Assembly: GCA_900770645.1 (NCBI GenBank)
Contig: CAAGKY010000247.1
Span: 1 to 13,376, forward strand
Reading direction: 5' to 3'
DNA from: Bacilli bacterium
Lineage (GTDB): Bacteria > Bacillota_I > Bacilli_A > ML615J-28 > CAG-313
DNA: 13,376 nucleotides
The number at the start of each line of letters is the position of its first letter. Position 1 is the stretch's first letter. The notes beneath the pieces are model-generated. The model was not told where the DNA came from. It saw nothing but the letters and a program-made list of their open reading frames with translations, and searched no databases. The position numbers and the translations under genes were made by a program. Shown here in pieces: positions 1 to 7,061 of this stretch.

Positions 1-50
1 AATATAAAGTGATTAATTCCTAAGAATTTATTGGCTGCTGCTAAAAACAT
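1..50 (-). CDS. Start of an unidentified protein, cut by window edge
   Basis: An ATG at 50-48 opens a frame that stays open to the edge and reads MFLAAANKFLGINHFI. A GAGG Shine-Dalgarno sequence lies directly after the TAA stop of the Dabb gene (complement of 54-60, about five bases before the ATG), and there is no terminator between the two genes. This layout suggests a second cistron transcribed with the Dabb gene. Sixteen residues are too few to assign a family. The run of small and hydrophobic residues could be the start of a membrane or exported protein, but that is a guess. Confidence 0.5.
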   Translation of the reverse strand, partial: MFLAAANKFLGINHFI

Positions 51-60
51 ATTTTACCTC

Positions 61-351
61 TTAAAACTCGTAATCAACAGATACGCTTAATTCTTTAGCT
101 TTTCCCATAAATGGTTTTACAGTATTTAAGTGATATGGGTGTTTTTGATATGCATTCATATCTTCTACACTATTAAATGTTATTTCTAATACTACATCAT
201 ATGAGCGTTCACTTTTTAAGAAATCAAGACCTACTTGAATTTCTTTAATATATTCAATTTTATCCTTCATACTCATAAACATTTCTTTTACTTCTTGTTT
301 CTTTTGTTCAGTTCGTTCATATAATCTATAACATACTACATGCTTTATCAT
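61..351 (-). CDS. Dabb (stress-responsive A/B barrel) domain protein
   Basis: This 96-residue protein spans a single Dabb domain, the dimeric alpha/beta-barrel fold. Visible family features are the opening MIKHVV strand, the central YDVVLEITF strand and the helix-plus-loop VEDMNAYQKHPYHLN, which matches the usual A-Y-x-x-H-P-x-H pattern. Length is normal for the family (about 95-105 aa). Dabb proteins are small cytoplasmic proteins, mostly of unknown function in bacteria; some plant and fungal relatives bind or cyclise small molecules. The ATG is preceded by AAAGGAG with an eight-base spacer and a well-formed promoter. A further gene begins ten bases after the stop. Family assignment is solid; the biological role is unknown. 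Confidence 0.88.
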   Translation of the reverse strand: MIKHVVCYRLYERTEQKKQEVKEMFMSMKDKIEYIKEIQVGLDFLKSERSYDVVLEITFNSVEDMNAYQKHPYHLNTVKPFMGKAKELSVSVDYEF

Positions 352-381
352 AAAAAAACTCCTTTAAAATTAACTATTATA

Positions 382-410
382 ATTATAACATATTTTACTA
401 TTTTTGTTAA
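382..410 (-). promoter_or_regulatory. Sigma-A-type promoter of the Dabb gene
   Basis: On the minus strand, TTAACA (410-405) is followed by a 17-base spacer and a perfect TATAAT (387-382). Transcription would start near 375, giving a short leader that includes the AAAGGAG ribosome site of the Dabb gene. It lies just downstream of the nuclease terminator, so the Dabb gene is its own transcription unit. Confidence 0.75.
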
Positions 411-416
411 ATAAAT

Positions 417-446
417 AAGAAAAAACCGATTACTCGGTTTTTTCTT
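417..446 (-). terminator. Rho-independent terminator of the nuclease gene
   Basis: A 13-bp perfect stem (417-429 with 434-446, core CCGA/TCGG) closes on a four-base loop. On the minus strand it is followed by a T-rich run (TTTTTTCTTATTT overlapping the stem end). It overlaps the stop codon region of the endonuclease gene and separates it from the Dabb gene. Confidence 0.85.
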
Positions 447-447
447 T

Positions 448-1692
448 CTACCAAATTTGATCAGCTAGTTCTGGATAATCAATAAATGGATTACGATTAC
501 CTTGAATAACTTCAATCTTATCATTTCTTACAATTTCAAGTTCACTTACTGGATCAAGTTCATTCCAGTCAAGTAACATTGTTAAACTTTGAGCAACACT
601 TGTAAATGAATATTTATCTGCTTCATTATATGCAACCATTAAATAGAATATGATTCTCGCAACATCACCTTTATATGCATCATCTGGACAGAAATAATTT
701 GCGTTTGTACTTGTACCAAACTTCTTATTTCCACGTGAACTATTTAATGATGGTTTACAAGGTCTAATGTGATGTAAGTCAGATCCTGCGTAAGTTTCTT
801 CAAACCATCCTAAACTCTTTGGCCAAACATGTTCACGATTCCAGTCGTTATTTAAGTCTTGACTCTTAACGATAGATTGTCCTGTATAGAATAAAATCAT
901 ATTATTTGAGTTTGTTAAATCTTCATCTATATCTGGTAACATAGTTTTACAATCTTTATATGATGTGTATTTTTTATGAGTATCTTGTAATAACTCTCTT
1001 AATACTGCTTTTAGGGCATTTCCTGTTAATGTTAAATCAACATCATCATAATAAGTACCTTCATATGTTGAACTTCCTTGTTTTGGTTCTTCTTTTTCAA
1101 CTTTTACAGTATAATTTTGAGTTTTAGTAACACCTTTATATGTGAATGTTCCAGTAAGTATTACATTTACATCTTCATTGCCTTGTGTTACAACCGCATT
1201 ACTTCCAAAAAGAATGATACTTGAAGTATTATTGCTTGTCCAAGTAATAGTTACTCCATTAGTTGATTTTGGCAAAACAAAATCATCATTTACGCTACTT
1301 GGCAATGTTGTTTGTTTAATAGCATTGTTAATATATTCATCAACATTTTCACTAGTAACTTCAACCATTGTAATATTAAATACCGTAGTTAAACCATTAT
1401 ATGATAAAACAAGTGAGTGTGATCCAGGCATTTGAAGCTTTCCTAAATCACTAGTTGTAAGCATTGATTCGTTGATATCAATATATTCTGTGATACCATC
1501 ATTATAAATTAATTTTAAATCTAAATCTGTAATTTTAAATTCGCCAATTACTCCTTGAGTAATACTTTCGGCTTTTTCTACTTCAATTGAGCTTAGTGTT
1601 CTTGATACACCAACTTGTGGCATAACACAAGATGATAAGAATCCTGTAAGTAGAATAATTAGTGCGACAAATAGTTTGTTAAATCTTTTCAT
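448..1692 (-). CDS. Lipoprotein endonuclease I (extracellular nuclease) with two Ig-like domains
   Basis: A 414-aa surface nuclease. Residues 1-22 form a lipoprotein signal (KR, hydrophobic core, lipobox L19-S20-S21-C22). Residues about 33-112 look like a bacterial Ig-like (Big_3-type) domain. Residues about 113-199 look like an 'atrophied' Ig-like domain with the characteristic VTITWTSNN strand. Residues 210-414 are the endonuclease I domain (PF04231, beta-beta-alpha-metal fold) with NREHVWPKS (285-293, His288 as the expected general base), SDLHHIRP (304-311), the N-x-x-R-x-N-x-x-FG segment, GDVARIIFY and the terminal QGNRNPFIDYPE. Relatives such as Bacillus Bsn cut RNA and/or DNA non-specifically with a divalent metal. 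The protein is expected to be anchored outside the membrane. It has its own promoter and terminator. The ATG carries a GAGGA ribosome site. All key motifs are intact. Confidence 0.92.
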   Translation of the reverse strand: MKRFNKLFVALIILLTGFLSSCVMPQVGVSRTLSSIEVEKAESITQGVIGEFKITDLDLKLIYNDGITEYIDINESMLTTSDLGKLQMPGSHSLVLSYNGLTTVFNITMVEVTSENVDEYINNAIKQTTLPSSVNDDFVLPKSTNGVTITWTSNNTSSIILFGSNAVVTQGNEDVNVILTGTFTYKGVTKTQNYTVKVEKEEPKQGSSTYEGTYYDDVDLTLTGNALKAVLRELLQDTHKKYTSYKDCKTMLPDIDEDLTNSNNMILFYTGQSIVKSQDLNNDWNREHVWPKSLGWFEETYAGSDLHHIRPCKPSLNSSRGNKKFGTSTNANYFCPDDAYKGDVARIIFYLMVAYNEADKYSFTSVAQSLTMLLDWNELDPVSELEIVRNDKIEVIQGNRNPFIDYPELADQIW

Positions 1693-1719
1693 GTTTTCCT
1701 CATTTCTATATCCCTATAT

Positions 1720-1748
1720 ATTATATATAAATATCCATTTATTTGCAA
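1720..1748 (-). promoter_or_regulatory. Promoter of the lipoprotein nuclease gene
   Basis: TTGCAA (1748-1743) and TATAAT (1725-1720) are separated by exactly 17 bases on the minus strand. The -35 box begins three bases beyond the stop of the upstream membrane-protein gene. The nuclease can thus be expressed independently of the amidase-psuG operon, although no terminator separates them and read-through is likely. Confidence 0.75.
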
Positions 1749-1750
1749 GT

Positions 1751-2407
1751 TTAAAAGTTTATTTCTTTTTTTCTAATAGTTTTTCCAAATTTAGAACTAT
1801 TACCTACTTCAAAAATAACTTGTCCGTCCGCAAATAATTTACATCCTTTATATGATCCTAAGGTATAATAGTTTTCTAATCGAACCTTATGTTCTAGTAA
1901 AGTCATAATTAATGAATATAATTCACTATATAAGTATTGGACATCATGATGTTCAAAACCATGTTTATCATATTTTTGATATCCTTTTAAGGTTTTTCCA
2001 TAATATAAATTATATTTAACATTTGTTCCAAGAATTTCTAAACTAGTTTTATTATCTTCAAATCTCACAAGCATTAAATCTTCATTTCCAATCGCAAATT
2101 GCATTTCTTTTTTATTAAATTCATGCCATGAATATATATTTTTAAATCTAGGAATAAATTCTTTTTCAACAGTTAATTTAATCTGTTCATACATTTGTTT
2201 AGATATATAATTAAATCTAGTAAGATTTTTTCTTCTTTTTATATATGACATTAATTCTAAAAATAAAACAGGAACAATTAGTAATACTATAAAGGTTATA
2301 GCTTGTGTATCTGTAAATACATAGTCATTGTAAAACTTGTAAAATATTATAACTATAATTCCCCAGGCTAGACCAAAAAGTTGTTTATTCCTGATTATAA
2401 AATTCAT
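1751..2407 (-). CDS. Membrane protein of unknown function, two N-terminal helices
   Basis: A 218-aa protein I do not recognise. Residues about 10-25 and 34-56 are hydrophobic and look like a membrane hairpin. The second helix ends in KRRK, so by the positive-inside rule the remaining 160 residues should be cytoplasmic. That part is mixed alpha/beta with LMLVRFEDNKTSLEILG and an acidic/aromatic helix near 150-170, and it shows no catalytic motif. The ATG overlaps the psuG stop as ATGA, and there is no Shine-Dalgarno sequence in the preceding bases (gaatataacaaact). Translation is therefore probably coupled to psuG. Its position suggests a function connected to psuG or the amidase, but nothing in the sequence identifies one. 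Confidence 0.75.
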   Translation of the reverse strand: MNFIIRNKQLFGLAWGIIVIIFYKFYNDYVFTDTQAITFIVLLIVPVLFLELMSYIKRRKNLTRFNYISKQMYEQIKLTVEKEFIPRFKNIYSWHEFNKKEMQFAIGNEDLMLVRFEDNKTSLEILGTNVKYNLYYGKTLKGYQKYDKHGFEHHDVQYLYSELYSLIMTLLEHKVRLENYYTLGSYKGCKLFADGQVIFEVGNSSKFGKTIRKKEINF

Positions 2408-3312
2408 AGTTTGTTATATTCACAAGCAATCAAACTAGCTAGTTTACAGTTATTTAAAACTAACTTAATATTTGACTTTAAGCTTTCTCCTTTAGTTATA
2501 TCTTTTATTTTACTTAATAAGAAAGGTGTAACTTTTTTACCAGTAATCCCTAGCTTATCCATTTCTATTAATGCATCTGAAATAGCTTTGTTCATTATAT
2601 CTTCATCTAAAGAGAATTCATCAGGAACTGGATTAGTAACAAGTACTCCTCCATCTATTCCCATATCCCATTTATTTTTTAATACTTCCGCAATTTCTTT
2701 TGGATCATCAACTCGGTAATTAACATCATATGGACTTGTTTTAGTGTAAAAAGCAGGTAATTTATTTGTTTTATATCCTAGCACTAACACACCTTTTGTT
2801 TCTAAATATTCTAGTGTCTTTTCTAAGTCAAGAATTGCTTTTGCGCCTGCACAAACAACACATACATTTGTTCTTCCTAGCTCATCTAAATCTGTTGAAA
2901 TATCCATTGTTACTTCAGCTTTTCTATGTACTCCCCCGATTCCTCCAGTTGCAAAAACATGAATGTTTGCCATTTCTGCAAGAATCATGGTCGCTGACAC
3001 GGTAGTTGCACCATTAAGTTTTTTCGCCATAACATATGGAATGTCTCGTCTTGAAACTTTAACCACTTGTTCTCCAAGTTTGCCGATATGCTCAATTTCT
3101 TCTAAACTTAATCCGACTACTGCTTCTCCTTCAATAATCGCAATAGTAGCTGGTACTGCTCCATTATCACGAACCATTTGTTCACAAAGAATAGCTGTTT
3201 CGACATTTTCTGGATATGGCATTCCATGAGATATAATGGTTGATTCAAGTGCTACAATTGGTAGATTATTTTGAAGCGCTTCTTCAATATGTTTACCAAG
3301 TCTAATTTTCAT
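2404..3312 (-). CDS. psuG: Pseudouridine-5'-phosphate glycosidase
   Basis: A 302-aa cytoplasmic enzyme (family about 300-312 aa) that splits the C-C bond of pseudouridine 5'-phosphate to give uracil and ribose 5-phosphate. Signature segments are all present: ALESTIISHGMPYPEN (Glu23, catalytic acid position), TIAIIEGEAVVGL, VSRRDI, GATTVSATM, VFATGGIGGVHR, MDISTDL (Asp137, metal) and CVVCAGAKAILD (Lys158, Schiff-base lysine position by comparison with E. coli PsuG). GAGGAG precedes the ATG, and the gene starts 13 bases after the amidase stop, so the two are co-transcribed. No pseudouridine kinase (PsuK) or transporter is in the window. The stop is TGA, the one clear TGA terminator here, and it overlaps the next start. 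Confidence 0.95.
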   Translation of the reverse strand: MKIRLGKHIEEALQNNLPIVALESTIISHGMPYPENVETAILCEQMVRDNGAVPATIAIIEGEAVVGLSLEEIEHIGKLGEQVVKVSRRDIPYVMAKKLNGATTVSATMILAEMANIHVFATGGIGGVHRKAEVTMDISTDLDELGRTNVCVVCAGAKAILDLEKTLEYLETKGVLVLGYKTNKLPAFYTKTSPYDVNYRVDDPKEIAEVLKNKWDMGIDGGVLVTNPVPDEFSLDEDIMNKAISDALIEMDKLGITGKKVTPFLLSKIKDITKGESLKSNIKLVLNNCKLASLIACEYNKL

Positions 3313-3325
3313 AATAAACTCCTCT

Positions 3326-5134
3326 TTAATTTTCAGGATATAATGTTAATGTTTTTGTTTCTTTAAAATAGTAGTTTCCTTTTGTAACTTCTAGTGTTAA
3401 TTCAACTTCAGTAATTTCTGAGACTTTTTTATTAAATAATAAGTTATTTCCACCTTTTATAAATAGTGATTCATCGCTTACTGTCCATTTTACTTCCGCA
3501 TCGCTTAAATATTTCATAGCAATATATTCTCTAGAAACAAGTTCTAAGAATTCATTCCAACGATTAGTTCTAATCATATAACTTGGACATTCTTTACCAC
3601 TAAAATCTTTATGACGTTTAACATTTTCCATAGTTAAATTATATTTATGCATTAAGTAAGCAATAAGTTTCGCATCATTTCTCATTGCCCCTTCATAATT
3701 ACCATCGCTATTAACGCACATTTCAATTCCAATCGCATAGTAATTACCATATTTTTCTCCAGCGTGCCAACAAGCAACTGAATCAGGGAATGATTGGTAG
3801 ATTTCATTTTCATCTACTTGATAATGCCATGAAGCTTGTCGTGGGTCACCAGCAGGACTAACATACGCGGTATTATATTGTAAGTTAGCTAAGAATTCTG
3901 CGTTATGTCCCACACTTGTCATTGCGGTTTCATGAACTGTAATCCATAGAATATTTTCTTCATTTGGTATAGTATACCCATCATAGAACTTTTCATTAAG
4001 TTCTGCTTGAGTAATACTTGGATGAGTTGTACGATAGTAATATTTATTATTCATCGGTTTTGTTTTATCAAATACATCGATTAAATATTTTTGATTAATT
4101 ACTGGAGCTTTACCATCAATTAGATTTAAAACTCCACCAACATTTGTTCTTTCTTGATAATCTAAGTAATAACCTTCATAAGATGTTCCAATTCCATCTA
4201 GTTTAATATGATTAATACTTCCAACAATTCTTGTAGGTATTTGAGTAGGTAACCATTCATCTAAGAATTCCTCTACTGTTGAGCCTCCAAAATCTTTTAA
4301 GACTGTACCACTTTGAATATTGGCATCACCACTTTTTACTTCAAATATTAAATTGCAATCTTTTACTTCAACTGGTTTAACAATAATTCCTTCGGGAGTA
4401 ATTACCCCAGGAATATTACTACGCCATATAATAGTTGAACCTAATGTAGGATGAGTTGTAGGAAGAGATTTAATAGCTCCTGCCTTATATAAAACAACTT
4501 GTTCTTCTACCCATGATAAAACTATTTTTACAAGTTGAGCATCAGTATATTTTAACACTTTAACATCTTTATAAAATTCTTTACAGATATTACCTTTTGT
4601 AATAGTAATTTTAAATGTTACAGTTTGATCAATATTACTTTGTGTTATTATTCCATCACTGGTAATAATATTTTGATCACTTGATTCGTACATAACACTA
4701 AATTCACCGTAATTTCTTGTTGTAAGTTTTAAATTTTTGGTAGTTTGATCTACTAATTTAGGTTCATAATATTCCCAAGCAACATTAAATAAATCAATCA
4801 ATTCTTGTGATTTATTAATATTAACTTTAAATTCTTTTGAATATTGTTTATCATCAATTATAATATTCGCTTGCATACAAGCAACTTTATTATCTTCATG
4901 TAAATATGCAATTCCTGCATCTGACATAACATCTGGATTCTTAGTAACCCAATTTATCTCATAACCCTCTATTTCTGTTGGTAAAATAAATGTTTCATCA
5001 AATGTTTCACTTAATTGGATTTTATTTAATAATTCTTCTCCAAGCATATTTTCTGGTTTAGGGTCTGTACATCCTGTCATAAACATCATCAATACTAATA
5101 ATAAAAATATTAGTCTTTTAATTGATCCAGTCAT
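3326..5134 (-). CDS. Lipoprotein N-acetylmuramoyl-L-alanine amidase with Ig-like domains
   Basis: A 602-aa surface peptidoglycan hydrolase. Residues 1-22 are a lipoprotein signal with lipobox M19-T20-G21-C22. Residues about 33-285 hold three degenerate Ig-like modules of the atrophied type (YEINWVTKNPDVM, FSVMYESSDQNII, TIIWRSNIPGVI), likely spacers or wall contacts. Residues about 390-535 are an Amidase_2 (PGRP-like) domain: His401 in TVHETA, His508 and Cys516 in KRHKDFSGKECPSYM are the expected zinc ligands, with CWHAG (455-459) and IGIEM (469-473) conserved. It should cut the bond between MurNAc and L-Ala of the stem peptide. A further Ig-like stretch follows to residue 602. The start has GAGGTG and a strong promoter. 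It is first in an operon with psuG and the small membrane protein. Confidence 0.9.
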   Translation of the reverse strand: MTGSIKRLIFLLLVLMMFMTGCTDPKPENMLGEELLNKIQLSETFDETFILPTEIEGYEINWVTKNPDVMSDAGIAYLHEDNKVACMQANIIIDDKQYSKEFKVNINKSQELIDLFNVAWEYYEPKLVDQTTKNLKLTTRNYGEFSVMYESSDQNIITSDGIITQSNIDQTVTFKITITKGNICKEFYKDVKVLKYTDAQLVKIVLSWVEEQVVLYKAGAIKSLPTTHPTLGSTIIWRSNIPGVITPEGIIVKPVEVKDCNLIFEVKSGDANIQSGTVLKDFGGSTVEEFLDEWLPTQIPTRIVGSINHIKLDGIGTSYEGYYLDYQERTNVGGVLNLIDGKAPVINQKYLIDVFDKTKPMNNKYYYRTTHPSITQAELNEKFYDGYTIPNEENILWITVHETAMTSVGHNAEFLANLQYNTAYVSPAGDPRQASWHYQVDENEIYQSFPDSVACWHAGEKYGNYYAIGIEMCVNSDGNYEGAMRNDAKLIAYLMHKYNLTMENVKRHKDFSGKECPSYMIRTNRWNEFLELVSREYIAMKYLSDAEVKWTVSDESLFIKGGNNLLFNKKVSEITEVELTLEVTKGNYYFKETKTLTLYPEN

Positions 5135-5154
5135 ATAGCACCTCTTTCATAGAT

Positions 5155-5183
5155 ATTATACTATTTTTCGACATTTTTTTCAA
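5155..5183 (-). promoter_or_regulatory. Promoter of the amidase-psuG operon
   Basis: TTGAAA (5183-5178), a 17-base spacer and TATAAT (5160-5155) on the minus strand form a near-consensus vegetative promoter. Transcription would begin about 20 bases before the amidase ATG. The spacer carries the 11-mer TTTTTCGACAT (plus-strand reading, 5164-5174) that recurs upstream of clpP. Confidence 0.85.
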
Positions 5184-5198
5184 GTGTTTAAGAGAAAT

Positions 5199-5225
5199 AA
5201 AAAAACCCATATATTGGGTTTTTTT
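5199..5225 (-). terminator. Terminator of the CotD-like gene (possibly bidirectional)
   Basis: An 11-bp A/T-CCC-type stem (5199-5209 with 5215-5225) closes on a five-base loop. On the minus strand it reads AAACCCA, loop, TGGGTTTTTTT followed by ATTTC. It overlaps the TAA stop of the coat-like gene and insulates it from the amidase promoter about 15 bases further on. Confidence 0.82.
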
Positions 5226-5523
5226 ATCTAACATTTGGGTTTTCATCAATATGCACTTCACTACATGTATATTTAGGAATAAAACAGTTTTCTGTAATAT
5301 GATGATGTACCACTTTTGTATGATAATTATGAATATATGGTTGACGAGTGATATGGTATTGATCTATTACTTCTTCACTACATGTTACAATTGGTTGACA
5401 TTCTTGATATGTTGTTTGACATTTTGGTTTTGGACATCCACAATTATTATCATTCATATTATTAACATTGTTATTTTGATTATTATTAACATTATTCATA
5501 TTAGGATTTAAGTAACTAAACAT
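5224..5523 (-). CDS. Small Asn/Cys/His-rich protein, probable CotD-family coat-like protein
   Basis: A 99-aa protein with no signal peptide or membrane segment. Residues 1-27 are low-complexity and contain about 15 asparagines. The rest carries seven cysteines (28, 30, 35, 42, 48, 80, 87) and seven histidines. The segment QPIVTC...RQPYIHNYHTKVVHHH resembles the P-I-V...P-H-I-H-P-x-H-T layout of the inner spore coat protein D family (PF11122). The match rests on composition and this pattern, so it is moderate. A very strong ribosome site (AGGAGGTGA) and a dedicated terminator show it is a real, well-translated gene. Whether the host sporulates cannot be judged here; no other sporulation gene is present. 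Alternative: a metal-binding or disulfide-linked surface protein. Confidence 0.7.
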   Translation of the reverse strand: MFSYLNPNMNNVNNNQNNNVNNMNDNNCGCPKPKCQTTYQECQPIVTCSEEVIDQYHITRQPYIHNYHTKVVHHHITENCFIPKYTCSEVHIDENPNVR

Positions 5524-5642
5524 TTGTTCACCTCCTAGTTACTACATTATATTTTTCTTAATCATTAAATGTATGTGTTAATGTCTTTAGTTTTCTTTTT
5601 TCGACATCTAAGATATATATAATATTATTAGGAGGTATATAT
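5524..5642. promoter_or_regulatory. Divergent control region between the coat-like gene and clpP
   Basis: For the leftward gene a perfect TATAAT lies at 5551-5546 on the minus strand, about 10 bases from the AGGAGG site, with no clear sigma-A -35 box. For clpP a TATAAT lies at 5618-5623 with only a weak T-rich -35 (CTTTTT at 17 bases) and the strong SD AGGAGGT at 5630-5636. The 11-mer TTTTTCGACAT (5597-5607) sits just upstream of the clpP -10. I see no CtsR-type GGTCAAA direct repeat and no CIRCE inverted repeat. Confidence 0.45.
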
Positions 5643-6230
5643 ATGTATTTAACACCAATAGTTATTGAACAAACATCAAGAGGTGAAAGAAGTTTTGATA
5701 TATATTCTAGACTTCTTCAAGACCGTATTATTTTAATCTTTGGGGAGATTAATGATTTAGTATCTAGTTCTGTTATTGCTCAGTTATTATTCTTAGAAAG
5801 CATTGATCCTGATAAAGATATCTATTTATATATAAATTCACCAGGAGGAAGTGTATCAAGTGGACTTGCGATATACGATGTGATGAAATATATCAAACCT
5901 AAAGTAATTACTATCGGTATGGGTCTTTGTGCAAGCATGGGAGCATTTCTATTATCCAGTGGAGATAAGCGTTATGCATTAAGTCACACTAAAATAATGA
6001 TTCATCAACCCCTTGGAGGTGTTCATGGTCAAGCAACTGATGTGATGATTGTAGCTGAAGAGATTATTAAAACAAAACAATTGTTAAATGAAATACTTTC
6101 ATTTAATACCAAACAACCAATTAAAAAAATAGCTAAAGACGTAGAACGCGACTATTATATGGACGCTTCAGAATCTTTAGCTTATGGTCTTATTGATGAA
6201 ATTCTAAGAACAAATCATCATTCCAATTAG
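5643..6230 (+). CDS. clpP: ATP-dependent Clp protease proteolytic subunit
   Basis: A 195-aa serine protease subunit, the usual ClpP length. It assembles into a tetradecamer that degrades proteins unfolded by ClpX or ClpC in the cytoplasm. The N-terminus TPIVIEQTSRGERSFDIYSR is the canonical hydrophobic-cleft and axial-loop region with no long propeptide. The catalytic triad is visible: Ser98 in GLCASMGAFLL, His121 in IHQPLGG, Asp170 in VERDYY. The loop between Ser and His is two residues shorter than in Bacillus ClpP (SSGDKRYAL). The ATG follows AGGAGGT. The gene is monocistronic, is closed by a terminator starting right after its TAG, and its last 41 bases overlap the opposing pseudouridine synthase gene. 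Its likely clients include Spx, encoded 1.5 kb away. Confidence 0.97.
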   Translation: MYLTPIVIEQTSRGERSFDIYSRLLQDRIILIFGEINDLVSSSVIAQLLFLESIDPDKDIYLYINSPGGSVSSGLAIYDVMKYIKPKVITIGMGLCASMGAFLLSSGDKRYALSHTKIMIHQPLGGVHGQATDVMIVAEEIIKTKQLLNEILSFNTKQPIKKIAKDVERDYYMDASESLAYGLIDEILRTNHHSN

Positions 6231-7056
6231 GATAACTAGTAATAGTTATCTTTTCTTTTGAAAAAGGATGAATAAATTCTAACTTGTAACTATGTAATCG
6301 TAAATTATTATCTATACTATTACCATATAGTTTATCCCCTATAATTGGATGATTAATACTCTTAAAGTGTAGTCTTAACTGATGAGTCTTACCAGTGTGT
6401 AATAATGCTTCAATTAAGGCTTGTTTTTCGCCATTTTTCAAAACTTTATACTCAGTTTTACTATTTATATACTCAGCAGTAATCTTACGTAAAATAACAC
6501 TATTTTCATCTTTTACAATTCCTGTTTCAATGATACCATCTTCATATATATTATTCTCAACTAGTAATAAATATTTTTTAGCAGTAATAGCATCTTTCAT
6601 TAAAGTTGTAGTATACGTGTCTTTCGCAAGCACCACTATTCCTGAGGTCGCATAATCCAATCTATTAACAAAATGAATTCCTGAAGCGATCCCCTTGCGT
6701 TTAAAATAAGCTAATACATAATTAGCTAAACTAGATTCAAAATGTCTTTTGGTTGGAATACAAGCAAGATTAGGTTGTTTGTTGATAATTAATAAATAAC
6801 TATCTTCATAAAGAATCTCAAATTCTTTATTTACTACTTTAATGTCTTTATTAATAATGTCAGTTGGTATTATTACTTCTAAAACATCTTTATCTTTTAA
6901 TAAAAAGTAATTATATACATTTTGATCATTAACTAAAAATCTTGTTTCTTGTTTATTAATAAAAGTAAGTAAAGCAGATGGTAGTTTATCACTTAAATAT
7001 TCTTTTATCATAACACTTTTTTCATCTTCTAAAGATACTACATATCTTACTATCAT
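6190..7056 (-). CDS. RluA-family 23S rRNA/tRNA-type pseudouridine synthase (YjbO/RluD-like)
   Basis: A 288-aa cytoplasmic RNA-modifying enzyme that isomerises specific uridines to pseudouridine. The catalytic motif is VNRLDYATSGIVVLAKD, with the invariant Asp in RLD (Asn replaces the more common His before it). Downstream LLHTGKTHQLRLHF and HPIIGDKLYG are the conserved RluA-family segments. The N-terminal 85 residues have S4-like length but weak similarity. The loop normally reading NKPxGxxxHP is INKQPNLACIPT, a variant. The target site cannot be predicted. I chose ATG at 7056, which has AGGTGA five bases upstream; a GTG at 7065 lies inside that ribosome site. The 3' end overlaps clpP by 41 bases, and no separate terminator is visible. 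Confidence 0.92.
   Translation of the reverse strand: MIVRYVVSLEDEKSVMIKEYLSDKLPSALLTFINKQETRFLVNDQNVYNYFLLKDKDVLEVIIPTDIINKDIKVVNKEFEILYEDSYLLIINKQPNLACIPTKRHFESSLANYVLAYFKRKGIASGIHFVNRLDYATSGIVVLAKDTYTTTLMKDAITAKKYLLLVENNIYEDGIIETGIVKDENSVILRKITAEYINSKTEYKVLKNGEKQALIEALLHTGKTHQLRLHFKSINHPIIGDKLYGNSIDNNLRLHSYKLEFIHPFSKEKITITSYPNWNDDLFLEFHQ
6229..6259 (+). terminator. clpP terminator inside the opposing synthase gene
   Basis: An 8-bp perfect stem, GATAACTA (6231-6238) with TAGTTATC (6243-6250), loops on GTAA and is followed by TTTTCTTTT. It begins one base after the clpP TAG. All of it lies within codons of the leftward pseudouridine synthase gene (the ITITSYP region of that protein). It has the form of a plus-strand intrinsic terminator, although the stem is AT-rich and modest. 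Confidence 0.7.
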
Positions 7057-7061
7057 TTTAA

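Noticed and set aside
2404..2407. Possible UGA=Trp code, as in Mycoplasma/Spiroplasma
   Set aside because: psuG ends at a TGA that overlaps the next ATG at the expected family length, and tryptophans in conserved motifs are TGG, so the standard code fits.
2963..3229. Open frame on the plus strand inside psuG
   Set aside because: It is the complement of the conserved PsuG core; no ribosome site or promoter supports it.
5122..5511. Open frame on the plus strand opposite the coat-like gene
   Set aside because: It is antisense to a gene with a strong ribosome site and terminator. Its Ile/Asn/Phe-rich product reflects reversed Asn- and His-codons and it lacks a ribosome site.
5524..5642. CtsR or HrcA operator in front of clpP
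   Set aside because: No GGTCAAA tandem heptamers and no TTAGCACTC/GAGTGCTAA inverted repeat are present.
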